Source of the DNA: a virus
Virus record (IMG/VR): IMGVR_UViG_3300029319_007864
Coordinates: 1 to 33,200 of that record
DNA length: 33,200 nt
Reading direction: 5' to 3' (one strand)
Shown here: one piece after another, positions 22,473-30,621 of the stretch
Numbering within the stretch: the stretch's first letter is position 1
How the letters are laid out: each line of letters starts with the position of its first letter
The notes under the pieces: generated by a model
Told to the model about the DNA's origin: nothing
Databases searched by the model: none
The model's input: only the letters and a program-made list of their open reading frames with translations
Translations under genes and position numbers: made by a program

Positions 22473-23027
22473 TTATTTGCTTAAATCAACCATCCACTGT
22501 CTACCAAGTATCTCTAATTTAGTAGTATCAAAAAACCACTTGACTGCTTCTGAAACTCCGTTAGCACCGATATCATCACCTGCTATAATACCATCTTCTT
22601 TTACTCTTACCATCCAAGATGCTAAGTCAGCTTTAACAGAATCTCTATCATGGCTCGCGTCTATAAAAACAAAATCCAAAGAGTCTGGTTCATACAAGAA
22701 TGATGCCTCTACACTACTCATTCTTACAGGATTAATTACGCCCTTTACCGGCTCAATGTTTTTCAAAAAATCTTCATATAGCGTATCTATGTTTACATTA
22801 TCATTATCACGGTGTTCTTCTGAACCAAGCCAATGATCTACACAATCAAATTTAATATTTTTTCCCGAATTTATAATCTCAACCGCCATATAAACAGCAC
22901 TTTTACCTAAAAAAGTTCCTACCTCTACAAAATGAGAGCCTGACTCAGCTCTATCAATCACATTTTTATATAGAGAAAATAAATCTCCTTGAGAAAAACC
23001 ATATACATCATCGTGAAAATGTTCCAT
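22473..23027 (-). CDS. Class I SAM-dependent methyltransferase (184 aa)
   Basis: The 184-residue protein has motif I FVEVGTFLGKSA (33-44), an acidic strand end FDCVDHW, VRMSSVEAS and FIDASHDRDSVKADL (121-135) with GIIAGDDIG. This is the pattern of Methyltransf_24 proteins that act on sugars and small molecules. The ATG at 23027 directly follows the RmlD stop, and GAGGAAG at the end of that gene is its ribosome site. It resembles the methyltransferase at 17953 in family, but the two are not close duplicates. A sugar O-methyltransferase role is inferred. Confidence 0.75.
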   Translation of the reverse strand: MEHFHDDVYGFSQGDLFSLYKNVIDRAESGSHFVEVGTFLGKSAVYMAVEIINSGKNIKFDCVDHWLGSEEHRDNDNVNIDTLYEDFLKNIEPVKGVINPVRMSSVEASFLYEPDSLDFVFIDASHDRDSVKADLASWMVRVKEDGIIAGDDIGANGVSEAVKWFFDTTKLEILGRQWMVDLSK

Positions 23028-23948
23028 TTATTTTACTTCCTCAAAAAATCTTTTTAGTGCGTCTTTCCAATGTGGTATGTCAACACCAAATGCTTGTTTA
23101 ACCTTTTTAGATTGCAAGGAAGTATCTTTTGGTCTTTTTAGATTAGTATAAAAATCATCTGTTGTGATAGGGTGAATTTTGTCAGCACCGTGTTCTAATA
23201 TATCAGCTATCTCACATGCTACCTCATACCATGTGCAATCACCTTCATTAGTTAAATGATATAGACCATACAAATTATCAGATTCTTTTTTCATCATTTC
23301 AACAATAACATTAGCTAAATCAACTGTATAACCTATATTGACGATTTGATCTGCAACAACTTCAACTGGTTCTGTATAGTCACTTCTCATACTCTTTTCA
23401 ATATTGTTTTTTATGATGTAGGGAAAGTTCATACCATTCTTTGCACGGCTACCCGTCTTACCAAACAAACCACTCACTCTAATGTTGTAGTATTTTTTAC
23501 AGGCAGTAGATACGACCTGTTCTCCCGCTAGCTTGAGTATACCATACAAGTTAACTGGTAGTGGTCTATCAGTTTCAACATAGTGCTCTTGATTAGTTTC
23601 ACGATCTGTGACAGGTTTTAAACCACTAAAAACATAATTAGTGCTAAAGTTTATAAGTGTGGTGTCATATTCATTACATAGGTCTGTCAAATAATGAAGA
23701 GAAGCTATATTAACATCGCAAGCTTGTTTAGGGTTTTTATTGATTTCCTCCACTACATGGTAGCTTGCACCTTGTATGAAAAAATCGGGGTTTATCCTTT
23801 TAAATTCTGTTTGTAAGTGTAACTTATCTGTTACGTCTAATGACTTCCTATTATAAGCTACAACATGAAAATCATCCTCTTTTTGTAGAGTTTTTATAAT
23901 ATCTGTTACTAACTGCCCATCTGCTCCCGAAACCATTATTGTTTTCAT
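23028..23948 (-). CDS. rmlD: RmlD-like dTDP-4-dehydrorhamnose reductase family protein
   Basis: The 306-residue SDR reductase carries the RmlD marks: GADGQL (8-13), the FSTNYVFSG stretch (101-109) where RmlD has STDYVFDG, YGILK (Y135/K139) and the C-terminal RPKDTSLQSKKVKQAFG. RmlD uses NADPH to reduce a 4-keto sugar nucleotide. Together with the RmlC-like cupin it could make a deoxy sugar, but the dehydratase and thymidylyltransferase for rhamnose are not in the window. An AAAAGG ribosome site and a gap of 11 bases follow the DUF4254 gene. Family assignment is good; substrate uncertain. Confidence 0.78.
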   Translation of the reverse strand: MKTIMVSGADGQLVTDIIKTLQKEDDFHVVAYNRKSLDVTDKLHLQTEFKRINPDFFIQGASYHVVEEINKNPKQACDVNIASLHYLTDLCNEYDTTLINFSTNYVFSGLKPVTDRETNQEHYVETDRPLPVNLYGILKLAGEQVVSTACKKYYNIRVSGLFGKTGSRAKNGMNFPYIIKNNIEKSMRSDYTEPVEVVADQIVNIGYTVDLANVIVEMMKKESDNLYGLYHLTNEGDCTWYEVACEIADILEHGADKIHPITTDDFYTNLKRPKDTSLQSKKVKQAFGVDIPHWKDALKRFFEEVK

Positions 23949-23959
23949 ATATAACCTTT

Positions 23960-24409
23960 TTAGTCAATTAGTTCACCCCATATTTTTATCTTCTTTAGAT
24001 CAGCATTAACTATTCTGTCTATCTGTTCGACTAAATCGTTTCTTTTCTTGTTAGTCTGAGAAACTAAATCGGCAGCAGCTAATCTTTCGGTGTCACTATT
24101 ATTTTCTGTATCTCTTCGTTCATCTTCTAAATCCCAAAGCTCTGAGTGTCGTTGATATAGACCCCACAATACTTTTATCAAGTTGTGATTTTTTTCTTCG
24201 TTTACATCCTTATCATAATTTTTATGTTTAGAAAAAATGCCGGGTCTTTTACCTTCACTAACATCTATAAGGTATTTACCAATCTCTTTTAGTAAAAAAC
24301 CATTTTGTTTATTTAAATCATGCACTACATCCAATTCTAAAGTATCAGCTAATTTTTCTTTTCTTACTTCATTAATAATAAGTAGGTCTAACAAATATCC
24401 AACTGTCAT
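23960..24409 (-). CDS. DUF4254-like protein
   Basis: The 149-residue helical protein resembles DUF4254 proteins: NHNLIKVLWGLYQRHSELW, LEDERRD and QTNKKRNDLVEQIDRIV in that order reproduce the LWxxEDxaR...NxxRNDxIExID pattern I associate with the family. DUF4254 proteins often occur beside glycosyltransferases in bacterial LPS clusters, which fits the position. Biochemical function is not known. ATG 24409 lies one base after the stop of the 807-residue gene, with AGAGG as ribosome site inside that gene, so the two are coupled. Confidence 0.7.
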   Translation of the reverse strand: MTVGYLLDLLIINEVRKEKLADTLELDVVHDLNKQNGFLLKEIGKYLIDVSEGKRPGIFSKHKNYDKDVNEEKNHNLIKVLWGLYQRHSELWDLEDERRDTENNSDTERLAAADLVSQTNKKRNDLVEQIDRIVNADLKKIKIWGELID

Positions 24410-24410
24410 A

Positions 24411-26834
24411 TCAACCTCTCTTTGTGCAACGAACGAAAATCATTTCATCTTCTTCGTCTTCTCGGTAATCAACACAATCTAAACCAAAACTATCGGTAAA
24501 CTTGGTAAAACTATCTCTATCAAACAGAGTAATGTTTTCACCAACACCAATACCATCCCACTTATGAAATTCTTTTCTTGCCTTGTCACAACCAAAGTTA
24601 ACAATATTAATATAGATAAAACCATCATCTTTCAATACCTGTAAGGCATTTTTAATTAATTTCACTGGATTACCTACATGACTAAGAATATCACTTAACA
24701 CCACAACATCGTAAACCTTTTCTTCTGTTTGTGGTTGGGTAAAATCTTCTACCGTTAATAACTCTCTTACCTTCGGCCATTGATCTTGACCAGCTTTTAT
24801 ACTTAGACGATTGATATCTAAACCTCTAATATCAAACCCTTCATTGGATGCACCTTCTACCAAAATACCCATATTACAGCCTACATCTAAAATCTTAAGT
24901 TTTTCGCCTTTGTTCCTACGCCAATCTTTAATCATAGGTGTAAAGTTGTTTACCCAAATATTTTGCTTGTCGTTCGCATATACTTGACTAATATCTAATC
25001 TTTGATCGGGGTGGTAATAAGGGTTTTCTCTTTGCACTACACCAGTATCATTACTCTTATAGTAAGCGAACCCCGGCAACACATCTCTCATTACTAAATT
25101 ACCCGATACGTTAAAAAGAAAATTACACTCACTATTATCAACAATACTTAAAGGTTTACTAAAGAATTTATTAATAGCGTCTATTACGTGTTTGGGATAA
25201 ATGTTATTCAAACCACAGCTAGGTTCATCGGGATAGTATGGCATAAAGGTCAAACCTTGATCGGTAAGATTAAAAAACTGCTTATGTTTTATACCAACGC
25301 CAGGATGGGTGCTGTCTTGAATGTAAAAAATATTTTCTCTATACGGGTTACTATAATAAGGTAGTGCAGCGCCAGCGATAATAAAACAAGGTTTCTTAAA
25401 ACCTCTCGCAACATGCATCGGTCCGTTATCAGTACCTACATAGAACTCACAGTTAGCAATAAGATTAACCATCTCATTAAACTCACAACCATGATATTCG
25501 TTTTCACTTTCTTCTGTATGAGAAGCACCAGTTTCGTATACCTTGTATCCCAAAGTTTTTATATACTTAATTACTTCAGCATATTTTTCCATATCCCAAC
25601 TTTTGCCAGGCCAACCAGATCCATCTCCACAAACAACCACATACTTTTCTTTTACTAATGGCTCTTCATCACACACTAAAGATACATACTTATCTTCTTC
25701 ACTATCAAACTCAACGTCAACAACTTGAGCATACGCATCAATAAAAGAAGTTTCTTCTCTTGATTCATAGGATAAATCTAAATCAAACTTTACTTCACTG
25801 TCTACATTAAACAGAGTATCTTTAACTACATCATTTTCATCTATTTGAACCACTTCATCGGGTTGTGTTTCAAAGTATTTAATAACATCTGGTTTCGCAG
25901 AATAAAAGGTTAGTTTTGCGTTAGGATACTTTTGCTTGAGCTTTCTAACAATGGGTTCTGCTACGACAACATCACCCATACCGATAGAACGCTTAAGTGC
26001 AATACTGGTTACATCTTCTGTTTGATTAATGACTTCCAATATACTATCGGTATACTCTTTAAAATGTCTATTACCCACAACCGTTGGCAACACTCTTCTA
26101 ATTTCAATTCCATCTTCTGTCTCAATTGGTTCTTCTTTAATCTCAGTGCTTTGTGGAACACCTACTTGCTGATAGAAATCTTCTAATTCTTTATCGTTCG
26201 GGCCTGTTCCATCTGGCTTAATCCATTGAATCACTGTAATTTCAGAGGGTATTGTTCCTCTGTGATTTTCTTCAATCCAATACTTTACGGCATAGCCGGG
26301 ATAAAACAAAGCGATATCATCCTTTTGAACTAAACAAACAGCCCAATCCACAGGTAATGATTTATAATGACAAATTTCATCTAAAGTAATTTTGTCTGGG
26401 TGTGGAGGATTATCAATCCTAAAACTTAAAGTATTGAATGGGCTATCATGTTGATCAACATTTCTGTTTTCTACATGAGACAACGCCCACTTAGTTCCCT
26501 TATCTCTGTTAAAGCTGTCAATGTGAGATGTAATGTGGCGAGGATACCACAAGCAGTTGTTTACTGTTTTGTAGAAAATTAATTCACCGTCAGCTAAATC
26601 TACCAGCTCTGCGATGAAATCTCCACCGGCAGATTGTTGTGCCCACCTTACATCTAAATGTAATTCTGCACACCTATCTTTGATATCATCAAGATCATCT
26701 CTAAATGTAGAGATAATAATATCAACATTTTTATGTGTCTGTTCGGTGATATTTTTGAAAGTGTTAAATACATCATCATCTACAGCATCTTCAGTTAGAA
26801 GAATAACAGAAACTAAAGTGTTATCATCTACCAT
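24411..26834 (-). CDS. Three-domain GT2-GT9-methyltransferase protein (807 aa)
   Basis: Three domains are fused. Residues 1-210 look like a degraded or divergent GT2 domain (LVSVILLTEDAVDD, EQTHKNVDIII). Residues 275-570 are a GT9 heptosyltransferase-type domain, with IALKRSIGMGDVVVAEPIV (278-296) and FYVGTDNGPMHVARGFKKP (464-482). Residues 645-807 are a SAM methyltransferase, with ILDVGCNMGILVEGA (648-662), RGLDINRLS, and VVVLSDILSHVGNP. The protein may transfer a heptose and then methylate it, or methylate the acceptor. It opens the downstream glycan run; AAAGGT is the ribosome site. GT2 and GT9 domains also occur fused in the 916-residue protein, in the opposite order. Confidence 0.83.
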   Translation of the reverse strand: MVDDNTLVSVILLTEDAVDDDVFNTFKNITEQTHKNVDIIISTFRDDLDDIKDRCAELHLDVRWAQQSAGGDFIAELVDLADGELIFYKTVNNCLWYPRHITSHIDSFNRDKGTKWALSHVENRNVDQHDSPFNTLSFRIDNPPHPDKITLDEICHYKSLPVDWAVCLVQKDDIALFYPGYAVKYWIEENHRGTIPSEITVIQWIKPDGTGPNDKELEDFYQQVGVPQSTEIKEEPIETEDGIEIRRVLPTVVGNRHFKEYTDSILEVINQTEDVTSIALKRSIGMGDVVVAEPIVRKLKQKYPNAKLTFYSAKPDVIKYFETQPDEVVQIDENDVVKDTLFNVDSEVKFDLDLSYESREETSFIDAYAQVVDVEFDSEEDKYVSLVCDEEPLVKEKYVVVCGDGSGWPGKSWDMEKYAEVIKYIKTLGYKVYETGASHTEESENEYHGCEFNEMVNLIANCEFYVGTDNGPMHVARGFKKPCFIIAGAALPYYSNPYRENIFYIQDSTHPGVGIKHKQFFNLTDQGLTFMPYYPDEPSCGLNNIYPKHVIDAINKFFSKPLSIVDNSECNFLFNVSGNLVMRDVLPGFAYYKSNDTGVVQRENPYYHPDQRLDISQVYANDKQNIWVNNFTPMIKDWRRNKGEKLKILDVGCNMGILVEGASNEGFDIRGLDINRLSIKAGQDQWPKVRELLTVEDFTQPQTEEKVYDVVVLSDILSHVGNPVKLIKNALQVLKDDGFIYINIVNFGCDKARKEFHKWDGIGVGENITLFDRDSFTKFTDSFGLDCVDYREDEEDEMIFVRCTKRG

Positions 26835-26855
26835 ATTTAAAACCTTTCTTATTAA

Positions 26856-27287
26856 CTAATTGTCTTCATCAAGATTAACAATACTAATTAATCTTGTTTC
26901 TATTCTCCTTAAAAATTGTTCTCCACTTTCATCATCTTTATATGTAACCAACAGAGTATTACGGTGTGGTTCCCAATCTACTGAAAACTTAGGGTCTTCA
27001 TTACCACCGTTCTGTTCTCTTACTACTTCGTTTAAAGCGTTAAGAGTATATAAAGTATTCGTTTCCTTTTTACGATGCAAGGAAATCGTATTTTTGATTA
27101 CTTCTGAAAAAACAACCTTTTCTTTAACAATGTTATAAGTTAGGATTTTTTTGTATCTATCTGACTCATCCTGTAGAACAAAGATTTTGCCACCGACAAC
27201 TTCAAACTCATCGGTAATCAAATCTATTGTAGTTTTTACATCTCTTGCCTTACAAAATGTAGCCAAGAGTAGCGTATCAGCCATCAT
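26856..27287 (-). CDS. Conserved-looking hypothetical protein of T4-type phages (143 aa)
   Basis: The 143-residue protein has an alternating strand/helix pattern with HRKKETNTLYTLNALNEVV and NGGNEDPKFSVDWEPHRNTLLV. I associate this shape with small proteins of marine T4-like phages, but I cannot name the family. The longer frame begins with a TTG. I use ATG 27287 because GGAG precedes it by 9 bases. It follows a perfect late-promoter word by 29 bases, so it is probably a late, possibly virion or assembly, gene. The stop lies 21 bases before the 807-residue gene. Confidence 0.7.
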   Translation of the reverse strand: MMADTLLLATFCKARDVKTTIDLITDEFEVVGGKIFVLQDESDRYKKILTYNIVKEKVVFSEVIKNTISLHRKKETNTLYTLNALNEVVREQNGGNEDPKFSVDWEPHRNTLLVTYKDDESGEQFLRRIETRLISIVNLDEDN

Positions 27288-27296
27288 AATTTTACT

Positions 27297-27300
27297 CTCC
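27297..27300 (-). promoter_or_regulatory. Ribosome binding site deciding the start at 27287
   Basis: GGAG on the minus strand, 9 bases upstream of ATG 27287. It would be coding if the TTG at 27302 were used. Confidence 0.5.
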
Positions 27301-27308
27301 AACCTATA

Positions 27309-27337
27309 ACCTTATTATTTATATAGTTTAATAAGGT
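27309..27337. repeat. 9-bp inverted repeat enclosing the late promoter
   Basis: ACCTTATTA (27309-27317) and TAATAAGGT (27329-27337) are exact reverse complements around an 11-base loop. The TATAAATA word overlaps the left arm and the loop. It could be an RNA hairpin ending the upstream transcript, a protein-binding palindrome at the promoter, or chance. There is no U-run, so it is not a standard terminator. Confidence 0.55.
27316..27323 (-). promoter_or_regulatory. T4-type late promoter TATAAATA
   Basis: A perfect minus-strand match to the T4 late -10 word TATAAATA, in the 56-base gap between the 836-residue gene and the 143-residue gene. It should start transcription within the gap and drive the gene at 26856. 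It needs a phage sigma factor (gp55 type), which is not in the window. A 9-bp inverted repeat brackets it. Confidence 0.72.
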
Positions 27338-27343
27338 ATTCAT

Positions 27344-29854
27344 TTAGTTTAAACTTCTTTCGTTTAGTTCCTTTATAAATAGGTCAACGGGGTAATCATC
27401 TTCGGCTATTTTCCAATGGTAAGCTAATGTGTTTATCTTTTCTTCAGATAAAATATCACCTAATTTAATTGATACTTCATAAACGCCAGATTGCGGATAG
27501 GCAGCTTTATTACCTTCTTTAAGAGCGTCTTGAAATTGTCTATGTACTTTTAATGTAAACTTAAAACTATTTCCATATCCTTTACCATCTGATCGCGCTT
27601 CAAGTTGAGCAACAGGAATAGATTTTCCTCCAGCCTCGGCTTTATATACTAATGACAATTGCCCACTGTCATCTTCCTCTACTCCCAACTTATCTTGAAT
27701 TTCTTCATAGCTTTCGGCACCACTAAATATTTCTTTTAAAACATTAGGGTCGCAGTTATACTGAGCTAGTGACATTTTTTCTTCGCCTTCAAATAAAGCT
27801 TTTAGAGGAAACTCTTCACGAATTGCATTTAACATACCTTCTCTCATTTGTGGTATATCATTTATTGTACTCATAACAGCGTTAGTGTGTTGAGTAATAT
27901 TTTCCTCTATGCGTTCTCTCTGTTTATTGAGAGATCTACTTTTTGGCGAACCTACAACTGTAGCATACCAAGCTATCTTTTGTATTCTATCAGACCCTGA
28001 GTTTCCTTTTCCGAATATAGCCTCTTTCTCATCTTTTGTTTTAAGCTCTTCGCCGTTTTTATAGACAACCATCGGATCTAATGCATCACCATTTTCATCT
28101 TTTCCAAAAGTAATCCCATCAAGCTTATCACCATCTAATAAAACTTCTACAGCGTTCTTGGCGAAGTCTTCTATAGCCTTTCGGCTTTGACCTCCACCAA
28201 CTAAACTATTTAAAATTCCATTTAGCGGTTCTTCATCTTTAAGTTTTTCAAAATCCTTTGCTGCCGCTCTCATTGATACAAGATTACCTTTATCACTAAT
28301 AGAATCACCTAAAAGGGATCTTTGTTTAACTTTAGCGTTATCCGAATCGGCTAACTTAATTTGCTCGGCTAACTCTGGATTAGATTCTGAAAGTTTACTA
28401 AAAGCTTTTGACCTCATGTCATTTATTTTTGATTGAATTTCTCGTGCAGTTATTTGTTCCCCATCAACATCATATGTTATCTTATTGTTGTTCCTTTTAT
28501 TTGTTGGAATCTCAGACCATAAATCATTTAACTCAGTATATAGTCCGGCATCATCTGAACCTAATATGGCAAAATCTACTAAGGCTGCCGTATTCTTATT
28601 TAAAAAATTAACAGATAAATCTTTTTTTAGTGATATTTCATCAAGTTGAGACTGCCCGTCTACTTTTATTCGCATATAAGTGTCAGTTGAAAATCCTTTA
28701 TTTTTTTTATAATCAGACAACCCCATAGCTTCTACTTCTGTCTTTGAATCCCAACACCCTTTTTCAATTTCCCAGTTACCTTCACCGTATGTTCCGTTAT
28801 ACCTTGCAATAGTGCCGTTTCTAACTTGTTGTGCTGAGTCTACCCAACTTTTATCAATCCAAGAATCTTTAGGGTAGTTTGAATCTTTCACTCTCTCTCT
28901 AAGCATATTAAAAAATTCATTAGCAGATTCATCATCCATAGCTATGGCTGCCATTGTTATTATTTCACCAGCTTGTGATGATGGTTGACCTGCTCCTACA
29001 CCCTCCATAAAATCAGTTACAGTTGACTTACCCTTAGTTTGATTGAGCATTCTTTCTATTACAGTACTGTAAACAGCAGGCACTTTATTAAAAAGTTTTT
29101 CTTTTTGTTCATCAGTAAAGCTAAACGGAGGTTCTATATTTTTAGATTTAGCGGCTTTCATATTTTGTTTAAATTGTTTGTCAGTAACAGCCGGAGGTAT
29201 AGTAGCCGAAAATACATTTTCATCAACATCGCTAAGACTCTTATCTTTTGTATTAGGTTCACCTGCATTTTCAATATTTTCTTGAGCTGTTTCTATATCC
29301 TCTTCAGTTGCTTCGGGTTTAGAAACAACATCTTTACTATCATCACTTTTTCCCTCTTTATCATCGTCATCACTACCTAAAAAATCACCTATCTCTTTAT
29401 CAGCATCTTTTTTTCGATCTTGTGTAGTCTGTGTAGGTTCGGCTGCGGTGGCGGTACTTTGTTTTCTTGCTCGATCTAAAACTTCTTTTTCGTTATCGGG
29501 TATATCTTCTGCTTCTATATTACCCTTTGCTACTGCGTCACCTATTGCAGCTATAGCTTGTCGATAAGCGTCTTTTTCAGAGTCGGTCATTTTGCCTGAT
29601 TTATAAGAGTAATCTATAGCAGTTCCAACTTGCACTTTTTGGCCGTCTTTGTTAATTATTTTTGACCTTAAAAGTTTATCATACTCTTCACTTTCATATA
29701 AAGACTTTATCTTAGCCCAAGTAGAAGATGTAGCAGCAGCGCCTGATGAAGACCCTGTAGAACTTTCGTGGAGTGTTTCTTCTGTATCTCTTACTAAACT
29801 TGTAAGATCAAACTTCTGTGTTTTCTGACTCTGTATTATCTTTTTCAGATTCAT
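27344..29854 (-). CDS. Large unrecognised protein (836 aa), possibly virion-associated
   Basis: The 836 residues fall into an N-terminal helical part (1-130), a long low-complexity linker rich in D, E, K, T and S (about 130-215, with a run of aspartates at 162-165), and a C-terminal globular part (215-836). I recognise no family. A stretch at about 390-418 (TYMRIKVDGQSQLDEISLKK then VNFLN) resembles the acidic-strand/lysine core of some PD-(D/E)XK-type nucleases, but this is weak. The C-terminus contains several beta-like segments (SLVYKAEAGG, YEVSIKLGDIL). The gene overlaps the 248-residue gene by 47 bases and precedes a late promoter, so late expression and an injected or structural role are plausible. 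Only the reading frame is certain. Confidence 0.75.
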   Translation of the reverse strand: MNLKKIIQSQKTQKFDLTSLVRDTEETLHESSTGSSSGAAATSSTWAKIKSLYESEEYDKLLRSKIINKDGQKVQVGTAIDYSYKSGKMTDSEKDAYRQAIAAIGDAVAKGNIEAEDIPDNEKEVLDRARKQSTATAAEPTQTTQDRKKDADKEIGDFLGSDDDDKEGKSDDSKDVVSKPEATEEDIETAQENIENAGEPNTKDKSLSDVDENVFSATIPPAVTDKQFKQNMKAAKSKNIEPPFSFTDEQKEKLFNKVPAVYSTVIERMLNQTKGKSTVTDFMEGVGAGQPSSQAGEIITMAAIAMDDESANEFFNMLRERVKDSNYPKDSWIDKSWVDSAQQVRNGTIARYNGTYGEGNWEIEKGCWDSKTEVEAMGLSDYKKNKGFSTDTYMRIKVDGQSQLDEISLKKDLSVNFLNKNTAALVDFAILGSDDAGLYTELNDLWSEIPTNKRNNNKITYDVDGEQITAREIQSKINDMRSKAFSKLSESNPELAEQIKLADSDNAKVKQRSLLGDSISDKGNLVSMRAAAKDFEKLKDEEPLNGILNSLVGGGQSRKAIEDFAKNAVEVLLDGDKLDGITFGKDENGDALDPMVVYKNGEELKTKDEKEAIFGKGNSGSDRIQKIAWYATVVGSPKSRSLNKQRERIEENITQHTNAVMSTINDIPQMREGMLNAIREEFPLKALFEGEEKMSLAQYNCDPNVLKEIFSGAESYEEIQDKLGVEEDDSGQLSLVYKAEAGGKSIPVAQLEARSDGKGYGNSFKFTLKVHRQFQDALKEGNKAAYPQSGVYEVSIKLGDILSEEKINTLAYHWKIAEDDYPVDLFIKELNERSLN

Positions 29855-30554
29855 TATTGTTCTCTTCTTGCGGTGTATAAGATTCCTTTATTTTATCTAA
29901 TAGCTCTTTTGTTTCAAAAGCAGTTACATTATATTTGTTTAACAACACATATAACTTATTATTAAAGTTATTAAATTGTTGATTGTTAATCTCTAATAAA
30001 TAGTCTGTCGGCACCTCTTTAAGTATAATGTCAGCTATTTCCTCTGCAGTGTGTTCTTTTTGTATCATTCTTGGGGATATATCATTTAGTATTGGTTTGT
30101 TCTTATCTTCATCTTCTTGACCACTTAAAAAACCATTAAGCTCATCTATTATTTTTCTAAACACAGATAATTGTTTATTAAGGTTCTGTACAAAATGTTC
30201 TCTATATTCTTTACTATCACCTTTAAATGTTAATTGATTATTAACCCTAAGATACATAGTGCCGTCTTTTTCAGAACGGATTTTATTACGAACATAGTTT
30301 TCTAACTCACCAACAACTTTATGATACATCTTATCATCGTGTATATATTTTCTTCTTAACTCTATTTTAATTTCACCTATAACCCAATTATATACGGCTC
30401 TTATTTTATCTAATACAAAATAATCCCTATGATTAGCTGAGATTTTACCATGTTTAGGGTTATAATCATCACCTCTCTCGGCATGTTTTTTTACCAAAGC
30501 TCTAAACTTAGAAACAAGGTCTTTTTTATTTATTTGAAAATTTTTATCATCCAT
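29808..30554 (-). CDS. Charged helical protein (248 aa), unknown
   Basis: The 248 residues are rich in K, E, N and D and largely helical. They include VYNWVIGEIKIELRRKY (about 54-70), a central region with LSVFRKIIDELNGFLSG, and an acidic, asparagine-rich tail that ends in repeats of NTESEN type. No catalytic motif or membrane segment is seen. The ATG at 30554 has GGGGA as ribosome site about 10 bases upstream. Its last 47 bases overlap the start of the 836-residue gene, so the two are probably co-translated and may form a complex. An imperfect late promoter lies upstream at 30614. Confidence 0.7.
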   Translation of the reverse strand: MDDKNFQINKKDLVSKFRALVKKHAERGDDYNPKHGKISANHRDYFVLDKIRAVYNWVIGEIKIELRRKYIHDDKMYHKVVGELENYVRNKIRSEKDGTMYLRVNNQLTFKGDSKEYREHFVQNLNKQLSVFRKIIDELNGFLSGQEDEDKNKPILNDISPRMIQKEHTAEEIADIILKEVPTDYLLEINNQQFNNFNNKLYVLLNKYNVTAFETKELLDKIKESYTPQEENNNESEKDNTESENTEV

Positions 30555-30613
30555 AGTTTATATTCCCCGTAATATAACGCATACTAGGTACCACCGTTTT
30601 TACTTTAACTTTT

Positions 30614-30621
30614 TATTTATC
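30614..30621 (-). promoter_or_regulatory. Possible late promoter GATAAATA
   Basis: GATAAATA on the minus strand matches seven of eight bases of the T4 late word. It overlaps the stop of the LamG gene and is about 60 bases before the start of the 248-residue gene, a fitting position for a late transcript of that gene and the 836-residue gene. Confidence 0.4.

Noticed and set aside
22270-22836. 188-codon ORF on the plus strand
   Set aside because: It lies antisense to the HAD and methyltransferase genes, which have clear motifs, and its own product has no recognisable pattern.
10309-26834. DNA-base hypermodification (T4-like glucosylation) as the purpose of the glycan genes
   Set aside because: No hydroxymethylase, base kinase or DNA glucosyltransferase pattern was seen; the enzymes look like LPS or polysaccharide types.
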